Assembly (NCBI RefSeq): GCF_003315415.1
Contig: NZ_QNSB01000003.1
Location: forward strand, 310,001-374,000
Length of the DNA: 64,000 nt
Reading direction: 5' to 3'
Source of the DNA: Brevibacterium sanguinis
GTDB lineage: Bacteria > Actinomycetota > Actinomycetes > Actinomycetales > Brevibacteriaceae
Program-made: the position numbers and the translations under genes
The notes under the pieces: model-generated
Seen by the model: the letters and a program-made list of their open reading frames with translations, nothing else
Databases searched by the model: none
What the model was told of the DNA's origin: nothing
Shown: piece by piece, positions 52,614 through 59,333 of the stretch
Numbering within the stretch: the first letter of the stretch is position 1
Layout: each line of letters starts with the position of its first letter

Positions 52614-52782
52614 CGTAGACGAGTTGGCGAAGAGGATCACGGCGTTCGGCACGTTGATCCGTGCCGGTGTGAAACCTGATTCGGCAGTGGAAGCCGCGGG
52701 CTTGCCGCCAATGGAGTTCTACCCAGGACAACCGGTGACGATTCGTGAGGCCGAGGAGGATTCGGGTGGCAACGAAAAGTGA
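52606..52782 (+). pseudogene. Out-of-frame C-terminal extension of the portal gene
   Basis: In the +1 frame after the C9 run, ESDVDELAKRITAFGTLIRA and GVKPDSAVEAAGLPPMEFYP read like the usual C-terminal helices of actinophage portals. There is no good start codon and ribosome site for a gene of its own. So either the poly-C run was lengthened by mutation or sequencing error, or the frame is restored by slippage during transcription or translation. Confidence 0.65.
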
Positions 52783-53383
52783 TGTCGTCCGTTTCCGCCT
52801 CGCACAGGAAGAGCTCGAACGGTTCCTGAAACGCGATATCAGGATTTTATGGTCTCGCGTCAAGGGTTCATCTCCTGACACGATCCGGGATGCGTTTCTC
52901 GAAGCAACGCCATCCCTTGTGGGGCGGTATGGGGGAGCTGCCGCCGTTGTTGGGGCCGAGTACTTTGAGGGGCTTACCGGGCTTAGTGCGGTTCTTGCTG
53001 AACCGATCCCGGACGAGGCGGTGCAGGCATCGGTGAGGTTCTTCGCCGGGGGATTGTACGACAACAACCCGAATGGTGCGCTGAACGGTTTCCTCACCTC
53101 GGGGTCGAGGCACATGCTCCAATACGGCCGCTCCACGGTGTACGAATCCACTCGATCCGCTCCCGGATGGGGTTATGCGCGGGTTCCTGAGGCTGGGGCG
53201 TGCAAGTGGTGTCTCATGCTGTCCTCTCGAGGTGCCGTGTATGCCACGGAACGTTCCGCGGGCGGTGAGGGCAACGACTTCCACGATGACTGCCGGTGCG
53301 ACCCCACTGTCGCGAAATCCGATGACGACCTTCCGTATGACGTGAAGGGTCTGTACGAAACCTATCTCCGAGGCGAGTTGTAG
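52766..53383 (+). CDS. MuF-like/minor head protein
   Basis: The 205-residue product has the typical C-terminal part of phage head morphogenesis proteins: YARVPEAGACKWCLMLSSRG, then FHDDCRCDPTVA, with Cys/His residues around a small zinc-like site. The N-terminal half is helical. GAGGAGG precedes the GTG. It lies between portal and scaffold, as is standard. Confidence 0.8.
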   Translation: MATKSDVVRFRLAQEELERFLKRDIRILWSRVKGSSPDTIRDAFLEATPSLVGRYGGAAAVVGAEYFEGLTGLSAVLAEPIPDEAVQASVRFFAGGLYDNNPNGALNGFLTSGSRHMLQYGRSTVYESTRSAPGWGYARVPEAGACKWCLMLSSRGAVYATERSAGGEGNDFHDDCRCDPTVAKSDDDLPYDVKGLYETYLRGEL

Positions 53384-53484
53384 CCTCCCCAATGTCTTTG
53401 CGCGGGTCTCCCGCCAATGCGGTTAACGCCCTCCGTTATGGGCGGTCTTATGCGCACCTGCCGCCTGCAGGGGAAAGGAAAGTC

Positions 53485-53652
53485 ATGTCCGAGTCAAAAT
53501 CATTAGCTGAGACCTACGCCGACTTCTACAAGGAGCTTCAGGATCAGGGGTTTTCTCCTGACGATGCGATCTGGTTCACCCGGAGGGCTTTCGAGGTGGA
53601 AGCGGGCGGCACCGACACGATCCTTGGTGCCCCTCGGATGGGAGGTCTGTAA
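53485..53652 (+). CDS. Small protein between MuF-like and scaffold genes
   Basis: The 55-residue product (SLAETYADFYKELQDQGFSP, then DDAIWFTRRAFEVEAGG) resembles the short helical proteins found at this place in many actinophages. GGAAAGGAAAG precedes the ATG. A hairpin (GCGGG-TCT-CCCGC, 53402-53414) is in the gap before it. Confidence 0.6.
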   Translation: MSESKSLAETYADFYKELQDQGFSPDDAIWFTRRAFEVEAGGTDTILGAPRMGGL

Positions 53653-54161
53653 TGGGTGACTTGAACGTGGACGATACCGCAGTTGCGGGAGACAAAACGG
53701 AAGCGAAGCCGGAGTTCAAGCCGATCGAATCGCAGGACGACCTGAACCGAATCGTCCAGGAACGTCTGGCTCGGGAACGTGCCAAATACTCCGACTATGA
53801 CGAAATCAAGGCTCGGGCCGCGAAACTCGATGAAATCGAGGCCGCTAATCAGTCGGACCTCGAGAAAGCGATCGCACGCGCCGAAGCCGCTGAGAAACGC
53901 GCCGAGGAAATCGAGAGAGCCAAGACCGAGGCAGAACGCGCTGTTCTGGTGGAGCGAATCGCATCCACCAAGGGCGTCCCGTCCCGGTATTTGACCGGCG
54001 ACACCGAGGAAGAGCTCAAGAAGTCGGCTGACGAGTTCCTCTCGGACCTCGAAAAGCTTTCCCCTCGAGGCTATGTTCCCACCGCTGGCACCGGCGACCC
54101 CACTGCTTCCGCTGACGATATTCAGCTCGCGAAAGAAAGAGCTGCCAAGTACAAAATTTAG
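53652..54161 (+). CDS. Scaffolding protein
   Basis: The 169-residue product is acidic and mostly coiled coil (LEKAIARAEAAEKRAEEIER), with a short C-terminal end (DDIQLAKERAAKYKI) that in such proteins contacts the capsid. It guides capsid assembly and is then removed. It lies directly before the decoration and capsid genes. Confidence 0.8.
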   Translation: MGDLNVDDTAVAGDKTEAKPEFKPIESQDDLNRIVQERLARERAKYSDYDEIKARAAKLDEIEAANQSDLEKAIARAEAAEKRAEEIERAKTEAERAVLVERIASTKGVPSRYLTGDTEEELKKSADEFLSDLEKLSPRGYVPTAGTGDPTASADDIQLAKERAAKYKI

Positions 54162-54170
54162 GAGAAATCC

Positions 54171-54515
54171 ATGGTTGATCTTCAGCCTTACGATGGCACT
54201 CCTGTCACCGGTTCCAAGCTGTCCTGGCTCGGATCGCGTGAAGGTGTTGCTACCGCCCGAACTGGAACCCTGGCGGGGTTCACGGGCGTTGTCCGTTCCG
54301 GCACTCCCGTCGCCGAGGTTGCAGGCGAGTACGTCGCCTACGACTCCGCGACGAACACTCTCGCCGGTTTCGTCCTCCACGACACCGCGATCCGTGAGGG
54401 CCGTGACACCCCCACCGCGATTCTTGATCGTGGTCGTATCCGCGTCGACCGCCTCCCGGTCGCTTTCACCCCGCCTACCGACAAGGGTCGGTTCGCGTTC
54501 GTCTCGGACTCCTGA
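54171..54515 (+). CDS. Head decoration protein (probable)
   Basis: The 114-residue product has Gly/Thr-rich beta structure (GSREGVATARTGTLAGFTGV) and lies between scaffold and major capsid, the place of lambda gpD-type decoration proteins. GGAGAAATCC precedes the ATG. Confidence 0.7.
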   Translation: MVDLQPYDGTPVTGSKLSWLGSREGVATARTGTLAGFTGVVRSGTPVAEVAGEYVAYDSATNTLAGFVLHDTAIREGRDTPTAILDRGRIRVDRLPVAFTPPTDKGRFAFVSDS

Positions 54516-54531
54516 AAGGTAGGTGCAGAAA

Positions 54532-55512
54532 ATGGCTCTTTGGGATGACATTATCAAGCCCGCGACACTGACCGTGTTCGCCCGCGAGATCGTCGACCGC
54601 TACGACGGCGACGGGCTCCTTGCCGACATTTTCCCGAACGTCGGCGTCGATGACGTTGTGTTCGAATGGAACCAGGGTGAGCGCCTCAATGAGGTCGCTG
54701 AGTACCGCGCCTTCGACACTGAAACGCCGATCGGCGACCAGGCGGGGGAGGGAACTCGCATTGCGAAGCTCGCCCCGGTTGGCCTGAAGAAACTGTTTGG
54801 TGAGTATGAGCAGATCCGCAAGTCTGCTCGCAACTCTCCTGAGACCGTTCAGGCCGCTGCGGAGCGGAAGGCCGCTGAGGTGGCGAAGGCGACCGTGAAC
54901 CGCGTTGCACTCCTCCGCGGTGAAGCGCTCGCCACCGGCCGTCTCGCGATCAACGAGAACGAGTTCAAGCAGACGGTCGACTTCGGGCGACGTGCCGATT
55001 TCACTGTCACTGCCGCGAACCCGTGGGGAGGCGCGAGCCCCGATCCTCTGAGCGACATTGAGCAGTGGGTGACCGCATACTCTGACGCGAACGGGGAAGC
55101 CCCTGATCGTCTGATCATGTCGCGGAAGGCCGCTGTCGCACTGACGAAGGCGATCTATGCGGGCCTGACCAATCCTGGTCCCGTGTTCACGCAGTCGAAC
55201 GCCAGCGAAATCCTCGTCGGCAATGGGTTCCCTCCGATCACCGTCAACGATCGACAGTTCGCTGGCCGCCGTCTGATCCCGGATAACGTGGCAGTCCTCG
55301 CGTCGACCAACGGTGCGGGTGCTACCCCGTGGGGTACGACCGTTGAGGCGACCGATCCTCGGTACAAGATGCCGGCGAACGTCGAGCTGCCGGGTCTCGT
55401 GGTTGGCGCTTACGACCAGGATGATCCGAACGTGAAGTGGATTCGGGCGAACGCGATCGCCCTGCCGATCCTCGGCAACCCGGATCTGACTCTCGCCGCG
55501 ACCGTGCTCTGA
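54532..55512 (+). CDS. Major capsid protein
   Basis: The 326-residue product matches the HK97-fold family of lambda gpE-type capsid proteins (IVDRYDGDGLLADIFPNVGV, FGEYEQIRKSARNSPETVQA, IMSRKAAVALTKAIYAGLTN, VKWIRANAIALPILGNPDLT). It builds the icosahedral shell. The ATG at 54532 is preferred over a GTG 9 bases earlier. Confidence 0.9.
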   Translation: MALWDDIIKPATLTVFAREIVDRYDGDGLLADIFPNVGVDDVVFEWNQGERLNEVAEYRAFDTETPIGDQAGEGTRIAKLAPVGLKKLFGEYEQIRKSARNSPETVQAAAERKAAEVAKATVNRVALLRGEALATGRLAINENEFKQTVDFGRRADFTVTAANPWGGASPDPLSDIEQWVTAYSDANGEAPDRLIMSRKAAVALTKAIYAGLTNPGPVFTQSNASEILVGNGFPPITVNDRQFAGRRLIPDNVAVLASTNGAGATPWGTTVEATDPRYKMPANVELPGLVVGAYDQDDPNVKWIRANAIALPILGNPDLTLAATVL

Positions 55513-55513
55513 T

Positions 55514-55678
55514 ATGCCGAAGATCAGGAACGACCTTGAGGGGTCGGTCATGGTCGCGGGGAAGATTCTGATGGCCGGTGACACCGTGCCTGCCGGGGTG
55601 AAGGTTGATTCTCGTCTCCTCGCCCCGGCACGCCACCGGAAGGGAGATCCTGATGGGCCAGTGGGTGACTCCAAGTGA
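55514..55678 (+). CDS. Small protein after capsid gene
   Basis: The 54-residue frame (KIRNDLEGSVMVAGKILMAG DTVPAG) starts one base after the capsid stop and overlaps the next gene by 26 bases. Short beta-rich proteins occur here in other phages. No function can be given. Confidence 0.5.
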   Translation: MPKIRNDLEGSVMVAGKILMAGDTVPAGVKVDSRLLAPARHRKGDPDGPVGDSK

Positions 55679-56054
55679 CGTGAAGGACCGTTGGGTTCTT
55701 CCCGGCGATTTCCCTGGCACTGACGCTCAGATCGAAACGAAAATCACAGACGCTGAGGATCTGGTGCTCACCGGATACCCGGATATTGGGGACCGCATCG
55801 CGGCAGGGAATCTCCGCGTGGAGACTGTGCGGCGCATTGTTGCTGGGGTGGTAATCCGTTTCTTCCGCAACCCGGAAGGGATACGCACCACCTCGTCCAC
55901 GACCGGCCCGTTCGCCGTCGGGTCCACCATCACCCACGGTGGGGATGAGCCGGGGGAGCTGTATTTGTCGGACGCTGACCGGGTTGCACTGTCCGGGCGG
56001 ACGATGACGAAGAAGGCTTTCACGATTTCCACGATCCCTAAGGGGTGGCCGTGA
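55653..56054 (+). CDS. Head-tail connector protein (adaptor type)
   Basis: The 133-residue product has a helical TPSDVKDRWVLPGDFPGTDA start and ETKITDAEDLVLTGYPDIGD, like the gp15/gp6-type adaptors that sit under the portal. GGAAGGGAGATCC precedes the ATG. Confidence 0.75.
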   Translation: MGQWVTPSDVKDRWVLPGDFPGTDAQIETKITDAEDLVLTGYPDIGDRIAAGNLRVETVRRIVAGVVIRFFRNPEGIRTTSSTTGPFAVGSTITHGGDEPGELYLSDADRVALSGRTMTKKAFTISTIPKGWP

Positions 56055-56380
56055 GATTTCAGCACTCCCTCACGGTCACCCGCATCCGGGGCGGTTATAT
56101 CGGCAAGGACGGGACGCGCGTTCCTGAGACTAGGACCGATTTGACCGGATTCGCTTTCGCGCCCGGTGTTACGTCTGAGAACAACCAGTACCGCACTGAT
56201 GTGCACACGAAAGGCGAACTGTTCGGCCCATTCGGGGTGGACTTTCGGGAAACCGATCGTGTGATCCTCCCCGATCCGTTCGGCGGCGAATGGACAGTCG
56301 TGGGTGACCCGCAGAACTGGCTTAACCCTTACACGGGGGAGAAGGCCGGTTCTGTCACTGAGCTGTCGAAAGGTGCGTGA
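56051..56380 (+). CDS. Head closure/stopper protein (probable)
   Basis: The product (about 109 residues) has a beta-rich RTDLTGFAFAPGVTSENNQY, then DFRETDRVILPDPFGGEWTV and VVGDPQNWLNPYTG, typical of the head-closure proteins (SPP1 gp16 type). I start it at GTG 56051 in the stop overlap; 56045 is possible. Confidence 0.7.
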   Translation: MRFQHSLTVTRIRGGYIGKDGTRVPETRTDLTGFAFAPGVTSENNQYRTDVHTKGELFGPFGVDFRETDRVILPDPFGGEWTVVGDPQNWLNPYTGEKAGSVTELSKGA

Positions 56381-56706
56381 TGGGGAAACTCAAATACACC
56401 CCCAACCGCAACGGTGTCCGTGAGCTTGCACAGTCTGATGGTGTGGGCAACGCCTGCTATCAGGCGGGTAAAGCCGTGGAAGCAGCGGCTCGCGCAGTTC
56501 CGCTCCCGAGCGCATCAGCCCGGCAGGCCACATCGTACCGGAACTCATTCGGAACGGAACGGGCAGACGTGACCATGGCGACGACTGGTGAAAAGCGAGC
56601 GGGTGCGATAGTGTACAACGATCACCGTTTGGAACGCATTTTCGGCGGCAAATCGCGTGCCCTGTATTCCGCGATCCAGGCCATTGACGGGATGGAGATC
56701 ACATGA
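56380..56706 (+). CDS. HK97 gp10-type minor head-tail protein (probable)
   Basis: The 108-residue product starts GKLKYTPNRNGVRELAQSDG, with NACYQAGKAVEAAARA, and later GAIVYNDHRLERIFGGKSRA. Position and pattern fit HK97 gp10-like proteins, which act in joining the tail. The ATG overlaps the stop before it. Confidence 0.7.
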   Translation: MGKLKYTPNRNGVRELAQSDGVGNACYQAGKAVEAAARAVPLPSASARQATSYRNSFGTERADVTMATTGEKRAGAIVYNDHRLERIFGGKSRALYSAIQAIDGMEIT

Positions 56707-57068
56707 TTCACCCTAATGTGCGGAAAGCTCTCGTGGAGATCATCGAAAGTCTTCAGCCCGGCATCGCGTATTCCCGTCTGCAATCAGATTTTCAGGAGCA
56801 TCTTCCCGCGATCCTCGTCAAAGCCGAGCAGAACGACGGCGACTATCTGGCGACTCACCGTGTCCAGCTCGAGTACTACCACCAGGACATGAATGACTGT
56901 GAGGATCTCGCCCGCACTATCGAGGCCCACCTCATGAACGCCCCTCACCAAACCAGTGTGGGGATGATCGACAGTGTGAGGCGTGAAACGAACCTGCGGG
57001 AAATCCCGTACACGGAGCAGGTGGTCATGTACACGTCCAGCGTGTTCGTTGACACTCGCTGCATCTGA
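56703..57068 (+). CDS. Tail terminator/completion protein (probable)
   Basis: The 121-residue product (NVRKALVEIIESLQPGIAYS) has an alpha/beta pattern and lies just before the major tail protein, the place of tail terminator proteins (lambda gpU type). It overlaps the previous gene by ATGA. Confidence 0.7.
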   Translation: MIHPNVRKALVEIIESLQPGIAYSRLQSDFQEHLPAILVKAEQNDGDYLATHRVQLEYYHQDMNDCEDLARTIEAHLMNAPHQTSVGMIDSVRRETNLREIPYTEQVVMYTSSVFVDTRCI

Positions 57069-57084
57069 TCCGCAAATTCTTCTC

Positions 57085-57112
57085 AGGCACTCCTTTTCTG
57101 GGGTGCCTTTTC
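57085..57112 (+). terminator. Terminator-like hairpin before the major tail gene
   Basis: AGGCACTCC and GGGGTGCCT form a 9-bp stem with one T-G pair and a 6-base loop, followed by TTTT. It may reduce read-through from head to tail genes or release a strong tail-protein mRNA. Confidence 0.65.
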
Positions 57113-57128
57113 CTTTCAGGAGGCATCC

Positions 57129-57797
57129 ATGGCCACTATGGCCGAGCTGAAAAACGGAGCGCACAATGCGTCTCTGATCCGCAAGATTCTCAACAGTGTG
57201 AGCTTCATTGCTCCGCTGACCACCACTCTCCCCGAGACCTACTTCACCACTGGTGGGGCTCTCGCCGCTGCGCCGGTCGGGTTCCTGCCGATGGGTATCG
57301 TCGGCAAGGACGACGGCTACAATTTCGCCGCCGACCAGGATTCGGAAGAGGTTGAGGGGCACGGTTACACGTCCCCGGTCCGCATCGACATCACTTCCGC
57401 TCAGCGGACGATGCAGGCGACGTTCCTCGAGACCCGGAAGGAAACCCTCGAGCAGGCGCTCGGCGTGGACCTGTCCGGCATCACTCCTGGCGCGAACGGT
57501 GAGATCGAGTTCATTGAGCCGGAACTGCCGGTGCAGAAGCATGTCCGCATGGTCAACATCGGTTCTGATGGGGCCGGCGACCAGGAGTGGTTCCTCATCA
57601 AAGAGTACCCGTACTGCAAGGTCACTGAGATTGGTGACATGTCGTGGTCCGCGTCGGACGCACTGCAGTACGAACTCACCTACACGGCGTTCCCTGACCC
57701 TGTTCTGGGGTACTCGGTGCGCAACTTCATCGGCGGTCCCGGCGCGATCAAGGCGCTCGAGGATATGGGCTTCCCTGCCTACACGCCGACTCCCTGA
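57129..57797 (+). CDS. Major tail protein
   Basis: The 222-residue product has AELKNGAHNASLIRKILNSV, YTSPVRIDITSAQRTMQATF and RMVNIGSDGAGDQEWFLIKE, beta-rich as for tail-tube proteins, and lies before the chaperone and tape measure genes. TCAGGAGG precedes the ATG. Confidence 0.87.
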   Translation: MATMAELKNGAHNASLIRKILNSVSFIAPLTTTLPETYFTTGGALAAAPVGFLPMGIVGKDDGYNFAADQDSEEVEGHGYTSPVRIDITSAQRTMQATFLETRKETLEQALGVDLSGITPGANGEIEFIEPELPVQKHVRMVNIGSDGAGDQEWFLIKEYPYCKVTEIGDMSWSASDALQYELTYTAFPDPVLGYSVRNFIGGPGAIKALEDMGFPAYTPTP

Positions 57798-57868
57798 TTG
57801 TCTGGGCCGTGCGTTTCGTCAGGTGTACGCACGGCCCGGACTCACCTCACACCTGGCTAGGAGATGTC

Positions 57869-58069
57869 ATGCCAAAGACCCCCGAAGAGACACACGACAA
57901 GGGCACCCTTGTCGTCACCCCGACCGTCGCTGAGAACCGGTCGGCTCAGCCGGAGAAGGTTCATTCGTCCAGGCGATTCGTCTTGCGGAAGGGCGATCAC
58001 ACCATCACCACCACGATCCCGTCTGAGGCTTACCAGCTGCAGGCGCACGGGTACACCGAAGAGAAGTAA
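57869..58069 (+). CDS. Small tail-region protein, unknown
   Basis: The 66-residue product (KPTVAENRSAQPEKVHSSRR style, polar) lies between the tail protein and chaperone genes. TAGGAGATGTC precedes the ATG. Similar small proteins occur at this position in other actinophages. Confidence 0.55.
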   Translation: MPKTPEETHDKGTLVVTPTVAENRSAQPEKVHSSRRFVLRKGDHTITTTIPSEAYQLQAHGYTEEK

Positions 58070-58087
58070 CGAAAGGAAACACCTGAC

Positions 58088-58417
58088 ATGGCAAAGAACG
58101 ACTCCGTTCAGATCGATTTCAGCCTCGACAAGCTCGACCTCCCCGAGGAGGCGCGGCCGTATCGGTTCCCATTCCGGGGGAAGAACTTCGAGACCGTGGA
58201 TCTCGCGGAACTCTCCTTCGACGCGATGGAGAAGGCGATGACCGCCTACCATCAGACGGACTCTCCTCGCCCCGTCATTGATCTTCTCCTGGGCGACCAG
58301 GCGAAGGATTTTTGGGCGAAGAAACCTTCTGTCTGGCAGGTGAAGGCGATCGGTGACAAGCTCGTCCCGGTGATGACTGCGCTTGTCGGTGAGCCGGGGG
58401 AATCCGACGACTCCTAA
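58088..58417 (+). CDS. Tail assembly chaperone (short form, G-like)
   Basis: The 109-residue product has FRGKNFETVDLAELSFDAME, and VIDLLLGDQAKDFWAKKPSV, as for actinophage tail assembly chaperones. The stop follows a slippery site (58396-58402), so a longer G-T fusion is also made. Such chaperones coat the tape measure protein. Confidence 0.85.
   Translation: MAKNDSVQIDFSLDKLDLPEEARPYRFPFRGKNFETVDLAELSFDAMEKAMTAYHQTDSPRPVIDLLLGDQAKDFWAKKPSVWQVKAIGDKLVPVMTALVGEPGESDDS
58396..58402 (+). other. Programmed -1 frameshift site (GGGGGAA)
   Basis: In the chaperone frame the codons read CCG GGG GAA. A one-base back-slip on GGGGGAA moves from the short frame into the -1 frame that runs to 58878, 15 bases before the short stop. 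Runs of G and A of this type are the usual slip sites between the two tail chaperone frames. Confidence 0.75.
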
Positions 58418-58878
58418 ACCAGTGCGGAAGATTCCGCGCCGAGATTAGGGCGGACTTCCAGCAGGTTTACGGAGTCGATCTGCACCAGATGTGGCGCACC
58501 CGCCAGGGGGTCCGAATCCTTGACCTCCTGGACGGGCTGCCCCGCAACTCCCGTTACCGTAAAGCGGTCCTCAACGATCCCGAGGTTGCGAAAGCGATCG
58601 TCGACCGGGAGGAAGAGGCCGAGAAGAACGGTGACCCGACCCCGGAGTTCGAGTGGGAGATCGACGAGTACAGTCCCGTCATCATCGCTGTGCAACGCCT
58701 CGAACGGCTATTGGATGAGCTCGCGGTTCGCGCCGATCAGCAGTTGCGGGGGAAGAAGTCGAAACGGAAACCTCGACCTCTCCCGAAGCTCCGCTCGGCG
58801 ATCGAGGCTGAGCGCGCATCGAGGCGGAACGCTCGGGCGAATTCCATCATCGAACGCTTCACGCCGTGGGCGTCATAA
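58403..58878 (+). CDS. Tail assembly chaperone, -1 frame extension (T-like part)
   Basis: After the slip site the -1 frame reads IRRLLNQCGRFRAEIRADFQ, then QVYGVDLHQMWRTRQGVRIL, then helical charged sequence with KKSKRKPRPLPKLRS at the end. It has no good start of its own near the beginning, so it is read as a fusion with the upstream frame (about 262 residues in all). Confidence 0.8.
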
Positions 58879-58880
58879 GG

Positions 58881-58910
58881 AAAGCGGCCAGCATCATTGC
58901 TGGCCGCTTT
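58881..58910. terminator. Bidirectional terminator
   Basis: Arms 58881-58893 and 58898-58910 are perfectly complementary over 13 bp with a 4-base loop, flanked by A-runs on the left and T-runs on the right, so it can terminate both the chaperone transcript and the leftward TM2 gene. Confidence 0.85.
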
Positions 58911-58912
58911 TC

Positions 58913-59152
58913 TCAGGAGATCCCGACTGCGCGTTGAGCGTTGATCTGTTTCGTCTCGCCCTGGATGGTGAAGCACGAATACAGGGTGCCGACTCCCAGG
59001 AATCCGACGGTCAGTAGGAACAAAACTCCCTTGCCGATCTTGCCGATATAGAAGTACTGCAACCCTGCGATCGCGACGAAACCAACGAGGGCGAGAACCA
59101 GGGCAATCCCCCCGTCTTTCGGCGGTAGGGCCGGGCCATAGCCATTTGACAT
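58913..59152 (-). CDS. TM2-domain small membrane protein
   Basis: The 79-residue product has two membrane helices (IALVLALVGFVAIAGLQYFY and GVLFLLTVGFLGVGTLYSCF) joined by a short IGKIGKG turn, the TM2 pattern. It is on the opposite strand in the middle of the tail genes, between a bidirectional terminator and a hairpin, as for an independent lysogenic 'moron' gene. GGAGCTTGAA precedes the ATG. Role unknown; membrane exclusion of other phages is possible. Confidence 0.75.
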   Translation of the reverse strand: MSNGYGPALPPKDGGIALVLALVGFVAIAGLQYFYIGKIGKGVLFLLTVGFLGVGTLYSCFTIQGETKQINAQRAVGIS

Positions 59153-59227
59153 TTCAAGCTCCTTACTAGCTTTGCGGACTCTCCAAGAGTAGTCCCCTTT
59201 ACCCCGAAGCGGGTCACGAACATGTAA

Positions 59228-59258
59228 CACCCCCGGACGCCGAGAGCGACCGGGGGTG
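59228..59258. terminator. Perfect hairpin before the tape measure gene
   Basis: CACCCCCGG (59228-59236) and CCGGGGGTG (59250-59258) are perfectly complementary over 9 bp. It lies between the divergent TM2 and tape measure genes. No T-run follows. It could be an RNA structure in the leader or part of a promoter region for the TM2 gene. Confidence 0.45.
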
Positions 59259-59333
59259 AGCCGCCAGTAAGGGACGGCGATCACAACCTTATACGTCCGG
59301 CGACCTGACGCGCCACTGCTGCCGGGAGGTTCC

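Noticed and set aside
55514..55678. Frameshifted remnant of the capsid or connector gene
   Set aside because: Start lies one base after the capsid stop and overlaps the connector; similar small genes are common here, so it was kept as a separate small gene at low confidence.
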